64,000 nucleotides of DNA. Origin: Tamarix chinensis (taxonomy: Eukaryota > Streptophyta > Magnoliopsida > Caryophyllales > Tamaricaceae). The translations under genes were made by a program, and so were the position numbers. Below the pieces are notes generated by a model that worked only from the letters and a program-made list of their open reading frames with translations, ran no database searches and had not been told where the DNA came from. Below, one piece after another: positions 23,436-36,514 of this stretch (position 1 is the first letter of the stretch; each line of letters begins with the position of its first letter). The stretch spans positions 52,574,138 to 52,638,137 of the forward strand of contig CM060177.1 of NCBI GenBank assembly GCA_030549775.1, read 5' to 3'.

Positions 23436-24520
23436 AATCTTCCTCTTTAAGTGATTAGTACTTTATGCGCATCTTATTCGATAATTATTATACTCTCAAC
23501 ATGCATGGATAACTATATCCACACTCATCCTCCTAGGAGAGCCCCGTCCCATGTCTTGGGAGTCTTGCGCCCCTTATCACTCCTCGATATCCTTTCCCCT
23601 TTACAACTACACACAAAGGAAACCAACTCCTATGGGTGTGGGTTAAGGCTCAACACCTTATGACATCCATTCCACGTGCTATCCCCCCTCTAGGGTTTTC
23701 CCCTTGGAAACCCTAATTGGGCCTATGTGGCCCAACTTTCTCTCACCTCCACTACTATTACCCCATTTATTGTCCCTCACCTCATCTCTTTTAGATCCAA
23801 TCCCAAATCATGTCGCTTTACCTCTCGATTCCACATGTAGCCGAAAAAACCCTAGTAGCCTCTTCAACCCTAGTACCTTACTTCTCCCACAAGTAACCCC
23901 TCCCTTTTCTCACTCAATATCCCTCCTCTCCCATGTCACCCATAATCACTCCTTACATAATAAATCTCCATTCTTAATCCATAATACACTCTCCCTTAAT
24001 CAATTTTGCTTCCAAAATTTCCAGATCATTACTTCCTCCTAAAACCTTAATCGAGTCCCTTACACACCCTTACACCGACCTACATACTATTTTTCCTCAA
24101 AATTCTCCAATCACTCCACAACTCTCCATTTAGCTTATTTACACCTTAATACTACTTTTCTCACGTATCGGCCATCCCCATGCAAGTTTTATCCAACCCA
24201 TGCATAGCTCTTATTTCTTATTCATTTTGGTCAACCCCATGTTCCTTTTAGCAACTCACTTCCCATTTATTTCTTTATCCTTTCATTCCCATATCATAAT
24301 CTCCCTAGCATGCATGTCCTAGAGGGTTGTATCATGTCACACCACAATCATCACATATATATACCATATTCACATCATAAGAATACATACAGAACATACC
24401 TCACTCCAAGATGTGCTACACATGAGACAAGTTAAGGAGAGTCATATGAGACATACTATAGCATGAAATATAAAACATCCAAGCCATACAAGTCACATAG
24501 CACACAAGGCCTTAGCTACA

Positions 24521-24600
24521 TCCTTACCTAACACGACACCGGTCTTGGAGCACATTCCTACACCTCCTCCGAGTTTTGACTTGATTCGCCTATAAGAGGG
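24521..24600 (-). other. Conserved hairpin plus donor-like module (D)
   Basis: Read on the minus strand: TATAGGCGAATCAAGTCAAA, a GGAATGTGCTCC version of the stem, then GTGTTAGGTAAGG. The order matches A and B. Confidence 0.6.
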
Positions 24601-24914
24601 AAAAACTAGAGATTAACTTCCCTCTAACCAAAACACCATTCTTTCTACCTTACCCTTATTTTAACTTACCATTAGGGCTATCAATAATAATAATGCCCTT
24701 ATAAGTAAAAAGTAGGGTTTCATTCTTAAGGTAGCTAATCATGCTACTGCTAATCAAAGATAGGTCTTAATAGTTACAACAATTTAAGGTAATTATAATA
24801 ATATTCATATTATTAACGATAATAGTTTCAACGTTACTAATAATGGTAACCATGGTAGTGCTAGTAAGGTTAGTATTATACTAATACTACTAATAGCAAT
24901 ATTACTAATGATAA

Positions 24915-24920
24915 TAGTAA

Positions 24921-24965
<45 letters not shown>

Positions 24966-25252
24966 TAACAATAACAATAACAGTAACAATAATACTGATA
25001 CTAGCAATACTAATGAAATGGTGTTAAAATAGGGATACTAAGGCTATAGGCCATTAAAATGATAATAATAGTTATAAATATTTTAAAGTTCGGTTAAATG
25101 TCAAAGGTAATAATAATAGTGATAGCCATAATAATAATAATAATAATAATAGTAACAAAAACAACGATAATGATGTTAAAATAATAATATTAAAGTTATA
25201 GGTCATTAATAATAATAGTCATAACAGTTATGAATATTTCGAATTTAGGTTA

Positions 25253-25318
<66 letters not shown>
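24915..25318 (-). repeat. (AAT)n/(AAC)n microsatellite region of D
   Basis: AAT and AAC trinucleotide runs (24925-24985, 25125-25152, 25257-25316) mirror the ATT tracts of the plus-oriented units. Confidence 0.95.
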
Positions 25319-25320
<2 letters not shown>

Positions 25321-25869
25321 TAACCTTAATAATAATACTAATAATACTACTAAAAATAACTAACACTTGAATAACAAGGGTTTAGGGTTGGGGAGTTTAG
25401 AGGACCACCTAGGGGTGCTAGTGGCATAGGTGGCGGCACACGGCGGCAGCGATGGCGATGGGGGAGAAGGGAGGTGGAGAAGTGGTGGAGGGAGGAGGAA
25501 GGAAGAGGAGAGGTTGGTAGGGGAAACAGAAGGGCTAGGGAGGTTGAGGAAGCTCCCATAGTGGTTTTAGAAGGCAGAGGGGGTGTTGGAAGTGGCGGCA
25601 CCGGTAGTGGGTGGTGGTGAGAAGGGCGGCGGGGTTCGAAGCTAGGCTGATCGTGAAGGGCCCTTTGCATGGCCGGGGTGGCTCCTGCAGAGCAAACTAA
25701 GGGGTGAGGGAGGCCTAGGTTGGTGGAGGGTGATGCAAGGGGGAGTTTCGTGGGTGGATCGGGCGGCGGAGATGGGCGTCAACGACGGGGTGGCTATCTG
25801 AAATAGGGGTGGCGCAAGACGGTTTTTGGGCTACAATTTCTAAAGAGCCCGATGCTGGACTCTTGGGGG

Positions 25870-25877
25870 TATTTATA
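25870..25877 (-). promoter_or_regulatory. TATA box of LTR unit D
   Basis: TATTTATA on the plus strand, i.e. TATAAATA followed by CCCCC on the minus strand, as in C. Confidence 0.55.
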
Positions 25878-27578
25878 AGCTCAAAAATGGGGGAGTATCG
25901 AGAGAGGGGACAGAGGAAGGTAGGGCAGGCGGGAATTTAGGAACGCCGGCCGGCGGTGGTAGGTCTATACGGGTCTGCCATGGTAGACCTGTTGGTTGGT
26001 CGGGAAAAAGGAAGGGGGTGGGAGTAGGCCTGCGAGTGGTGTGAGGGTGGTCGGCTTGTCGAGGGAGAATAAATGGAGAGTCAGGAAGAGAGGGAGGAGG
26101 TGTGCAGGTGGTGTAGGTGGCTGGTCGCGCGCAGAAGGGAGGGCGGCGACTTGCAGGTCGAGCGGGGGGAAGGAGAAAAGGGGAAAGGGGCTGGACCGGT
26201 CAGTCGAGGGGAGAAAAGAAAAAGAAGGGGGCGACCGGCCGGTCGGTTCGGGAGAAGGAGAAACAGGGCGGGCTTGTTGCCCAAGAGGCCAGGGGTGATG
26301 TGGGCCGATGGGCTAGCCCAATCGGGGGGAGGAAGAAAGGAGGAGGGGAAAAGAAAAGAGAAAATAAGGGAGAAAAAAGGGATTAAAGAAAATAATTAGG
26401 GAAGAAAATAATTAAAATGACTTATGGGGGGAGTTATAGTATTTTTAGTAGATAATTAAAATTTTAGTAATTTAGCTTAATATATCTTATTATATTAGTT
26501 TAAAAAGGTAGCTTTTAGAAAAATATTGGTTTGAACCTTATTTAAATAAAATGAGTTGACAGAATAACAAATTATCTAGTTTAATTTATTCAATATTCAC
26601 CTCTAAATTTTATATACTCAAAATCCACAAAACAATTAAATAAACTTAAAAGGTAAAATCCTGAACATAATTAAATTAGATAAGTTTAAGAGCTAATTTA
26701 TCCTAAATAAATGAGGTTTATTAAATTATAGGTTTTTTTTCTTAAATACAAATATACATAAAATAAAATACTGAATATTTATAAATTATTATTGGAAGAT
26801 TTTATCTAAAATTTATTAAACGAAAATTATTTTGAAACGATCCGAACGCTTAAAATTAATAAAAAGCTATATAGAAAATTTCAGAAACATTTTTGGGAGA
26901 ATTTACCAACGAACATAAAAATTTATATTATTTACGGAAATATATTATAAGACCTCAAAAAATTATTGAAAAGTATATAATGAAATATTTAAGTCAAATT
27001 TGAATAAACCGAGACTAATTTAAATAATTTTTGAAATTAGTTTTCCGCAAATCAAAAAAATGTAAAGCAGAAGAAAATTAATTTCGGAAAGAACTTCTTA
27101 AATAAATCTTTTAAATTTAAAACTTCCAAAAATATTAACTATTTTCAAAAACGGATAAATTTAGAGTCAGCAATATTTTCTTTTGATAAAATCATTAAAA
27201 TAAATTAAACTATTTAAACAGAAATTCTATAATTTAAATAATATATTTCGTTAATGAAATATAACTCCAAAATAAAGTCATAATCACACGACGAAGTTAT
27301 AATCGAAAACGAATCTAAAATATAAAAATCAAAATGCGAGAAAGAAAGGGAATACATACTTTTAACCGAAAATCAAAATCATAAGAATATAATAAAATCA
27401 TGGTCGTGAATGAATGGTTCGCAACGCCCACGATTAATTAAATTCAAATATGAATTCGAAATCGTCGATAGATCCATAAAACGAATTGAAATTAAAAAAA
27501 TGAGATATTTGCATCAAATTACGCTAATAAAATCATTAGGCTTAATAAAATTAGATTTCAAAAATATGGGGTATTACA

Positions 27579-28450
27579 GATATTTTTTAGTTTAATAAGC
27601 TAATTAATTATTAAAGTACAAGTTAGAAAATTTTAAATTCAAGATATTCACAAGAACATGGTTTCAAATTTTGTAGAGGGATAGAGAAAGATAAAGAAAA
27701 ATGAATATCAAGTTATATGAGAAGTTGAAGAATCACCTTAGAAGAAAGTTTGTGAATTGAAACTTTAAGCAAGACCATTTCATTAAGTTGACTACACTCA
27801 AGTAAGGGTTTATGTATATATAGGAATATGCTAGAGAGTATGAGAAGCTATCATTGATTTGTGACATTTCAGAAAAGAAATTGGAACAAACTTTTGCAAG
27901 GTTACATCGATGTGTAAATTTGATTGTTTAAAAAAGGTCAAATTATGTATCTATGATTCCTTATAATATTTTCTGAAGTTGCCTCTAAAATTTGTAAATA
28001 AATTGAAGAAGGATAAAATAACTTCTAATTCATCATTTTCTACATCATCTAATCCTAACTCTAGTTGAGTTTAAAATCTTGATAAAAGATGGGTGGAAGG
28101 TTGAATGGAGAAGAGAAAAGAGAATATGAAAAAAAAAGATTACTGATAATGCTTTAAATGTTGAGGCTTTGATCATTTTGCAAGGTATTTCCCATCCAAA
28201 ATTCTTGACTTTGAGAAAACAAAATTAAGTATGGAACCATATAGTGATCAGGAGGTCAAAGTAGAGGATGAGGAGAATGATGATGTAGATAGTGACTATT
28301 ATGAAGAGGGTGAAAAAAGTTTCATTATGAAAAGAGTTCTAGTGCTTCCATGTTGTTTTCAACTCAAAGAGATAATAATTTTAATTACCAATTGTAAGGT
28401 GGGAGATAAGGTGTATAATGACATTATTAATAGTGGATCTTACATTTTTG
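27579..28450 (+). pseudogene. gag C-terminal part, zinc knuckle and protease of N
   Basis: After the GATAT duplication the capsid remnant resumes with many stops (27640-28030). A zinc knuckle is at 28150-28190: Cys-Phe-Lys-Cys, a stop codon, then Gly-Phe-Asp-His-Phe-Ala-Arg, with the last Cys changed to Tyr. An acidic linker frame (28231-28557) leads to the protease site, which reads IINSGS at 28423-28440. The catalytic Asp is Asn, so this protease would be inactive. Confidence 0.75.
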
Positions 28451-28559
28451 TAGCAAGAAGAAAGATGGTGAGGAAGCTTGACTTGGAGATTATGAAGCAC
28501 CTTAAGATCCTATTCTCTATAATGGCTCAACAAAGAAAAAGGGGTAAGAGTTTATAAAA

Positions 28560-29510
28560 AATTCCTTGTTCCTTTTGTAATTCATAATTATGTGGATGAC
28601 ATGTTATGTGGCATATTACAAATAGATGTATTTCATATCTTGCTTTGAAGGTCATGGCAATATCATAGAAAAGTTCTTCAATGATGGAATGCTAAATTAA
28701 TACATGGTGTGTAGGAGGAAAAGGAAGTTTAATTTGAAGCCCAATTTTGTGCTTGCATCCAAATCTAAGAAGTCACAAGAGGAGTTAAAGTTTGAAAGAA
28801 TATTTCTCCAAGATCAAGACATGATGAACGCCATTAATGAATAAGGGATTTTCTATGTTTTTCTAGTGAAAGAAGAATTATAATAAGGAGAATCTATCAA
28901 GCCTAATTCAAGCCTCACCGTGTTTTTGGAAAGTTTTGTGATGTGTTTCCTGAAGAGTTACCATCTAGATTACCACTATTGCGGGGGATGGAGCTTGTTA
29001 TTGATCTCATACCAAAACTTTTTCTTCAAAACGAGGTGGCTTATTTATTTAAGCCCAAAGAGATAAAGGAGTTTGAAATGTGACTTTAAGAATTGTTAGA
29101 CAAAGGCTATATGATGGAGATCATGAGTTGTTGTGTTCACCATTTTTGGTACTTAATAAAGTTATAACATGGAAAATGTGGATTGATTCAAGGGCGGTTG
29201 ACATTGTCATAATGAAGTGCATTTTTCTTATGCTAAGATTGGATGGCATGTTAGATGATCATTATAGAGGAAGGATCTTCTCCAAGATTGATTTTTAGAA
29301 TGGATACCATCAAATGAGAATTAGATATGGGGTGAATGGAAGAGTTCTTTTAAGAATAATTATGGTATTTATAAATGGTTGGCATTGACATTTTGACTAT
29401 GTAATGCATGTAGTTAATTTTAAGATTAATGAATAAGGTGTTATGGCTATTCTTAAAAGATTTTGTGGTTTTGTAATTAGATGATATTCTCATTTATATT
29501 AAAACATAAA
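28560..29510 (+). pseudogene. Protease end and reverse transcriptase of N
   Basis: VPFVIHNYVDDMLCGI near 28576-28625 and LGRSWQYHRKV near 28643-28675 are the end of the protease region. RT begins with DVFPEELPSRLP near 28940-28975 and MELVIDLIP near 28988. It continues with ELLDKGYMMEIMS near 29090, SKIDF at 29285-29299 and the catalytic LDDILIYI near 29478-29503, where both aspartates survive. Stops and frameshifts occur throughout. Confidence 0.75.
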
Positions 29511-29514
29511 AAAA

Positions 29515-30107
29515 AAATCAATTAACACACTTAAGGAGGTTGTTTGATAAGCTAAGCAAAGTAAAGTTATATGGGAGGTTGGAGAAGTTTAGTTTCATGA
29601 TGGAGAGTGCACTACTCCTTAGCCGCGCTACGAGTGGGGATGAAATATGTGTGAACCCATTAAAGACTATCAAACTTGGCCACAACCAACCAATGCGCAT
29701 GAGGTAAGAAGATTAATCATGGACTTCTTAACCATGAGAGCTCTTACCACACAATTTTTGAAGAAAGGAGAATTGAAGTGTAATGAAGGTGCCATGAGAG
29801 CTTTTAAAGAGTTAAAGACCAAGCTCTCTAATTGGCCCATTATAGGTTTTTCAAGGTTTGATAAGTTATTATAAGTTACTAGTGATGTAAGTGGAGGTAT
29901 TTTTTTTAAAAGAAAATGGTTAATAACATTCTCTAGTGAGAATTTGAATGGTGAAAAATGCATCTACTCAACTTATAATAAGGAAATTTATGTTATCATA
30001 AGATTTCTGTAGAATTGGATTCATTATTTGAGGCCAAAACCATATGTTCTTCAATAAAACCATAAGATATTGAGGTACATGTATAGATAAAAGAAGGTGA
30101 GCTGAAG
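29515..30107 (+). pseudogene. RT connection and RNase H start of N
   Basis: LRRLFDKLSKVKLYGRLEK near 29530-29586, the QTWPQPTNAHEVRR motif near 29670-29710, KKGELKCNEGAMRAFKELKT near 29760-29820, then SDVSGG near 29880 and KCIYSTYNKEIYVI near 29955-29998. This is the order seen in J. Sequence is lost at the E insertion (30108), within the RNase H to integrase linker. Confidence 0.75.
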
Positions 30108-32334
30108 TGTAATACCCCATCCTAAAATTCCTCAAAAATATGCTTAAAATTTTGTGAATATAAAATTAAGTGGTTTTGGTTTTGGAAAGGACTTGGAATT
30201 GGAATTGGGTAAAAAATATGGGATTTTAGTGATACTAGTTGACTAGTTTCTCAAACCAATCAACTATTACATCCAACGTTCCTCATTTTCATTTCCCACA
30301 TAATTAGTTAGCTAGTTTCCCCAAACCCATTGACTGGTTAGGCTGTGATTCTAGAATCCTTTTCTATTTTACTTCGATTCTCTTTCTAATGTTTATGAAA
30401 ACTTCTAATTAGAGTATCTTTATGCTAATTAGCATATTTATAAGATTAGGAATTATTTTCACATTAGTTAGATCATTATATGATTCTGTTTAGCTAAAAA
30501 TCTCCCAAAAACATATTTGAGGTACTTTCTCCTTAGCTACCACCTTCCCTTTCTCCTCCTTCCTTTTTCCCTCTAACCTCTAGTTCATGTAGAATTCCTC
30601 ACCCTATTGCTACTCTTTCTTGGTCCTAAAATTCCTCATTTTCTTTCTAATGTTTAACTTTACCCTTCCTACCCCATATTGCATCATGTATTCCTCTTAC
30701 ACATTTATACATAACACTCCATTCCACCATTGTAAGTCAACTCCTTATCTTCTCTCCTCCTTCCTTTCTGGTTAGCCAGTAGACCTCTTCTAGCTCTCTT
30801 TATTTGACTATTTCTCCTTTTTACACACACTCATTACACCCCTCTTCACTTTCTCTCCTTTGCTTAACTTTTTTTTTTCTAAATGTTGGGTGTTCTAGTA
30901 ATACCCCATCCCAAAATCCTTCAAAATGTGTTTCAATGCCAATACAAAATAAAATAGTTTTGGTTTTAGATTTCTCTTGAAATTCTAATAAAAATGTGAA
31001 TTTCAGGCATACTAATCGATTGATTTACATAAACGATCAATTGGTGTATTGAGGGATTTACATTCTTATTCTCGACAAAATAGTCGATTGGTTTGCTCAA
31101 ACCAATTGACTGATTGTCCTGTGATTTCAGATTCATTTTTTATGTTGATTTGAATTTCTATCTAATGTTTAAGAAAACTTCTAATTAGAGTCTAGATATG
31201 CTAATAAGAATTCTTTGTTACTCTAGGATTATTTTCGCATTATTTATATCATTATGTAATTTAATTAGCTAAATTATCCCAAAAGACACTTTTCTGGTAA
31301 GCCTCACCTTTTCTCTTCTCCCTTACCTTTCCCTTTCTCTTCTGGTAGTTAGCGTTGTGTTATTGACTTTGTGCACCATCTCCTGATTTACCAACCCACT
31401 ACCATGCTCATTCCTAACTGTACTCAACCCCCACTACCCCATAAAGTTAACCTCCACTTCTTGGTTGTCCACACTCAACCTTACCAGTCCCATCTCCCTC
31501 TCTGTTGCGAATGTCAACCCAACCTTTCCTCCATACTTTTCACTTCTGATCCATTTTCAATCCTCAATTATTGTTCTTGATCTCTTCTCCCTCTCCTTAG
31601 TGGGAAATTTTCCAAGTGTTAAGTATCCCTTCATTTTTCCCTCTTCTCATTTTTCCCTCTTCTCCTCTCTATTGAGAAAAATAGAGAATTTCTCTAATTT
31701 TTTCCCCTTCTTTGTGCAACCACCGTATTTCTTTTTCTTATTCTAGTCTTGTTTTTAGTTCTCTCTTATTTTCCTTAAGCAATGAATAATTAAGGTTGAG
31801 AAAGTTTGAAGATTTTAGCTCTTCCTTAACACCATATTTTTAAGTAAAAAGGTCATTTTTTGTGTGTTCTTATTCTTATTTTGATTTTTCTTTGATTTCA
31901 ATGAAGTTTTGAAAAATAATTTTAATGGTTTTAAATTTGATTCTCTTATGAATTGAGGCTCTGCTAGATAGCTATCAAGTGGGAGCTTCTATTCTAGAAG
32001 AATAGCTTCATGGTAAAGCATTATTATTTTTAACATAAGTAGGGTTCTATGGTGAATTGGGCATCAATGTATTTGGTGTATATGTGAGCATGATCTAATT
32101 TGTATTCTATAATATAAACATGTGATATAATTACCCCTACACTAGTATGGTTGGAATTCTCTGATTTTATGCATAATTTGACCATTTAAGCATGAGTCAT
32201 TTGAGTATGTATATTACCATGAATCTATGTAATTCTATGTGTGCAGTTTGTATTTTTATGCGTGTTTTGATATAAAAGCATGCTAGGATTAATATGGAAA
32301 AATGGTAAATTTTGGTATGTGTATCGCAAGTTTG

Positions 32335-32705
32335 GTTAGTATTTTACTTAGACCAGTTGATCGGTTCCTTAAAACCATCTACTAGTTATGTGAGCAATCA
32401 AATGAATTGGTGTTTTGTATCGGTTGGTCGCAAGATTAGTCAATTGGTTTGATAAACCAATCGACTAGTTTCGATGAATTGTTCATTAGTTGGTCAAACC
32501 AGTCTATTGGTTTCTTTATGGACCATAATGGGTTGATTTCTACTTAGACCTGTTGATCGGTTGGACCAAACTAGTCAACTGGTTCCCATGAGTAGTCAAT
32601 TAGTAAGGCCAACCAATCGACTAGTTCTCTAATGTGGTTTTGGTTTAGTTCTGGTATGACCAGACCAATGGACTGGTTTAAGTGACCAATCGATTAGTCT
32701 AGCTA
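32335..32705 (+). repeat. Degenerate 'CCAATYGACTAGTT' tandem region in E
   Basis: About ten imperfect, often alternately oriented motifs such as GACCAGTTGATCGGTT, ACCAATCGACTAGTT and CAATTGGTTTGATAAACC. Several are near-palindromic (GTCAACTGGTT / ACCAATCGAC). Related motifs also occur at 30235-30345 and 31010-31120. Confidence 0.6.
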
Positions 32706-32869
32706 GAAGCTGACTAATTTGTTTATAAATTATTATGTTTATTTTATGCCTTTTATATTGATACTTCCATATATTTATAACATTTAAATTATGATTTCAA
32801 TTATGAATGTCCTAATTTAATAAGAGTTATCATGATGGTACTTGAGACTTAAATTTGGTTGATTTTGGT

Positions 32870-33065
32870 GTCATCTCTAAACACCCAAATAGCGGTTTTA
32901 ATGCCTTGTATTGTGTTTAGTGTTAGCACTTGGAAACACCCAAATGATGATTGTAATAACTTATGATGTATTTGGTGTTATCACTTGGAAACATCCAATT
33001 TTATTAAATAATGGAATTTAATTGTATTTGGTGTTGTTACTTGGAAACACTCATTTGGTTATGTG
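32870..33065 (+). repeat. ~70-bp tandem repeat in E
   Basis: The phrase TTGGTGT[CTA]...CTTGGAAACACCCAAAT recurs at about 32867, 32918, 32978 and 33028 with drift. Confidence 0.6.
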
Positions 33066-33418
33066 TGGATTTATTTCTGATTTGTGATATCACTTTAAGA
33101 TTTCATTCAAGCCTTTATATTATATTGGTTGTAATGTATTTACCGTATTTCTATACTTCCATGATTTCCATACGAGCATGTATTATTGTACTATTACTTG
33201 AGACTAAGTGTGGAGATGTAATGTTATAATATCACCATGCCGTTATGTGATTTCAATGTGTTGCATGAGCCTTACCAAGTTTTAGGTAGTATGTGTCACC
33301 GGTATTTTACCGTACCGATAACACAATCCACATAAACAACCTTATAAGTAAATACATATGATTACTAATGTTTATAGTTACAGTTTCTAATTAGGGTTAT
33401 TATGAACGAGGTATTACA

Positions 33419-34069
33419 AATTATGTTTAATCAATCAAATCATATCCCCATACCAACTTTTAGTATCAACACCCCTACCCACGCAACATTCATATTTGAA
33501 TTCAGCTTCTTTGATCTAACAGCCTATCCCTCTTCCATAACTAATGATTACCATAATAATAAAACACCCTTATTAATTAAGATTATTTTTCCATTAATTA
33601 CATTTATTAACCAGCATTAATACCCCAATCATTTTTCTCCCAACACTGTAGCCAATCACAAAAACCTAATTCACAAACCCTAACTCTAAATATTATAATT
33701 CATCCAAATCTTCACTATTATTTTATTTTTCTAGCTTGATATTATATTACATGTAGTTAAACCCTAACTTAACTTTATATTGAAATAATTGACCATCAAT
33801 TCTATATATAATTACGTATTTGAGATTTAATAATTTTATTATCATTGCCTTGAAAGAAATTAGATAGTGGAAAACTAGTAATTAAAAATTTACCACTAGC
33901 TCGTATAAATATTTATATATTTAAAAGTTATAACATATTAATAAGAGGGGAATATTTTCAAATATTTTGTGTTAAAATGGTTATATAAATAATTAAATAA
34001 TAAAAACTACCTTTAAATAGTATCCATATAAGGTTATATACTTATTTCAAAGTATAAGTTACATTATAG
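33419..34069. other. AT-rich sequence, nothing recognised
   Basis: No coding frame with recognisable content and no LTR ends. It may be internal sequence beyond the end of F1, but no retroviral motif supports this. Confidence 0.35.
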
Positions 34070-35552
34070 AAACTTATGGTGTGGCCGAACGAGCATGTAA
34101 TTTAAATCCTCTTATTGATAATTATAGTATTAATAAATAAGGGTATTATTTTATACCAAAGATTGAGAGGGCTCACCTCTATTTAACTAGCTAAAAAAAT
34201 CCTAAATCACACAAAATAAATAAATACAAAAAATACAATTGGGGTTATAAAAATATAAAGTAATAAAATAATAAAAGTAATAAATAAAATAAAAATAAAA
34301 ATAATGGCTAACCGCAATTATAATAATAATGTTAGGGAAATTGAAATTCACTACTAAATTAGGTAAAAATATAATAATAATTTCTAAGTCATCATTTAAC
34401 CATGAAAAGTAGATGGATCAAGTTGTACACCAAAAGCATGTCTATACACCTTATATTATTTCCCTAAAATAATTAATAAGACAAAACGTCAATATTAATT
34501 CTATTAAATACTAGTAGTATTATAGTAACAAGTGACTCCTATATTTAACTAGATTTAATTCATTAAGTATAATTTGAAGGATGTCAATATAAGTACTCAA
34601 ACTAATACACTACGCATGTGTAACTATATTTCTTTTCTTCAACCCACACATATGTAAACGTTTTACTACTTCGGTTAGAATCACAAAACTATTAGGTGAA
34701 TTATTATCTAACCTAGTTGTAATTTATACATATAAATTCTAACATATTTATATGGTCATTTAGCACATAAATAATCATACATACTGTCACTATAAGAAAA
34801 CTAGAATAAGGCATGTGCCATATAAATTATACCTGATAGAATATATATATATATAAATGATAGTAAATAAAATAGAGTTCAAGAACAATCTCATGAAACA
34901 AAAAAAAAAATTATATCACAAATGCTAATCTAAGGTTTCAGTCTATTCCCTAACAATAAATAATCAGTCAGCCATAATTATCAAATTAATTAAGAAAAAA
35001 TATATATGAAAAATATAAGTTAAAAAATAGAAAAAAATATAATTTATTTTAGATGAAATATTGATAATTTATTCAGATGAATAACTAATTTCTTTTAAAA
35101 TAAATTCTACCAATATAAAATTTTCTCTATTCTTTCCTTTCTCGGCAACCTTATTTTCATGCAATTCTTTTTCTCTTTTATTTTTTCTCGGTTATTCGGC
35201 TTGGTTTGCTGTGCTCGCTTTGGTACCCGTCGCTTTGCATGCCTCACCTTGCTTCTTTAAATTTTTTTCTTTGTTTTCCTCCACTGTTATAGCCTTCTAA
35301 CTTTTCTTTCCTCTCTCCTCTGTCTCCCTGATTCTTGCGGCTAGCTCTTGCATTTGTGGTCAGAAAGCCCTTTGATTTTCGGGCGACCTCTGCATTTTTT
35401 TTCCATGTCTCGTTGTAGCTTTTTCTCACCTCCTCCACATCAGTCCTCTTCATGTCAGCCCTGGCTTTTCATTTATTCATCTGTATTACCAAAATAAAAT
35501 ACTAAAAATTAAGGTTATAAGGGTATAAATAAGTCAAAATATAAACTTATCA
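34070..35552 (-). mobile_element. Athila/Tat-like LTR F1 (inverted relative to F2)
   Basis: On the minus strand it starts near 35552 (TTGATAAGTTTATATTTTGAC) and ends near 34079. It follows F2 block for block: TACCCTTATAA near the start, the boxes around 34780-34600 (GACAGTATGTATGATTATT, TCTAACCGAAGTAGTAAAAC) and the end block GAGGTGAGCCCTCTCAAT (34165-34182) with AGAGGATTTAAATTACATGC. It is about 0.5 kb shorter than F2, mainly in the GC-rich leader. The class assignment rests on TGATGAG-type starts and general layout known from legume Athila/Tat LTRs. Confidence 0.55.
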
Positions 35553-36101
35553 ACTCATAGTAATTAAATGTTTCATTTCCCATTAAAACAATAAATAATT
35601 TTAGTGAAGTTTAAAACCATATTTATGTGGTGATATAATAATCATGTATTTAATTTCTTCAATTTCATTATTTCTTAATACTTGTGGTAGAGTAAATGTA
35701 ACTTGTATGGTAAAATATAGGAGTATTAATTAGGAATTAGTTTATGATCAATTGACGTATCACATTTATTAATATAGTAACACGTGATATTTATTAATGA
35801 TAATGTTAGAAATGACTTATAAATTTCATTCTAATTATATTTCATAGTAATTAGTAATAAATGTATACGTTGATGACATATTAAGTTGTACTTTTTAGCT
35901 TTAATGACTCAAAAAATATTAAAATGAAGGGTAATTTTATTTCTACTATACTATGGTCAAGCTTAAAAAGTATATTTATGTAACATATTAGAAATTTTAG
36001 ATATTCTATTTTCTCAAAACCATTCTTGGATAATATTAAAAAAAAAGTAGAGTAGAGAAAAACCTACTCTCTAGAGCCTCTCACCCTTGACTCGCCATAA
36101 G
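35553..36101. other. AT-rich spacer between F1 and G
   Basis: No gene. The last 40 bases (about 36062-36101) precede the insertion of G and may belong to the LINE that resumes at 42701, but the match is too short to be certain. Confidence 0.35.
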
Positions 36102-36514
36102 TGTAACACCCCCAAATTTTACTTCTAAAAAATTTCATTTAAAAGAATAATTCAGAAGCTAAAATAGAATTTGGGGAATATTATTGCCACACCTAACACA
36201 AGATATATATCTACCATCTATCTTATGCTAGATGCAAGGCTAAAACCTGTCCAATAAAATTCAACCAACATCTATACATTGAGGATAAACTCCCACAAGA
36301 ATATATCTACATGCAGATGGGAAGTAAATAATTTCACTAAATAAAATCATTGCTGAATACATCAGCGGAATATATGAAATAATCATGAATTTTAAAAGCT
36401 TATCAAAGTAATAGGAAATTAAAATCAAATTACAACTCCCTTGAAATTTTAATGCAAAACTTAAAAAATTCCAAAATAAATAAAAGTAAACAAAGATAAA
36501 TTTCGATTGATCAG

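Larger units (their letters stand above)
19068..27578 (-). mobile_element. Giant solo LTR D with perfect 5-bp target duplication
   Basis: On the plus strand it starts TGTAACACCCCCAAATTT at 19068 and ends GGGGTATTACA at 27578, so on its own strand it reads TGTAATACCCC...GGGGGTGTTACA. GATAT flanks both sides (19063-19067 and 27579-27583), the 5-bp duplication expected of LTR retrotransposon integration. Removing the nested unit C leaves about 5.1 kb. Order on its own strand: AT-rich end, purine/pyrimidine-skewed U3 (26400-25900), TATA (25877-25870), proline-rich frame (25670-25350), (ATT)n, the hairpin/donor module (24600-24521), conserved U5 boxes, the 49-bp array and the right-end block. One copy of each terminus and one promoter indicate a solo LTR. 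Confidence 0.8.
18600..30107 (+). mobile_element. Ty3/gypsy element N, interrupted by D and C
   Basis: Coding remnants in the order gag, zinc knuckle, protease, RT and RNase H continue across the D insertion: gag up to 19067, resuming at 27584 after a GATAT duplication. The element is then cut at 30107 by the start of E, before integrase. It is related to J (same linker wording and zinc-knuckle context). The whole copy is heavily decayed. Confidence 0.75.
30108..33418 (+). mobile_element. LTR-like unit E with duplicated left end
   Basis: It starts TGTAATACCCCATCCTAAAA at 30108 and ends GGTATTACA at 33418, giving 9-bp inverted termini. A second left end (GTAATACCCCATCCCAAAA) begins at 30896 and repeats the first roughly 780 bp (both contain GGTTTTGGTTTT-like sequence and the ACCAATCAACT motif). 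No 5-bp duplication is seen at either choice of ends. Apart from the terminus it does not resemble units A-D internally: no (ATT)n and no 49-bp array. It is therefore a different LTR family, or a decayed and rearranged one. Confidence 0.5.

Noticed and set aside
26073..26399. Arg/Gly/Glu/Lys-rich frames around 25996-26399
   Set aside because: Translation of the purine-rich strand of the D U3; several frames are open at once, as base bias predicts.
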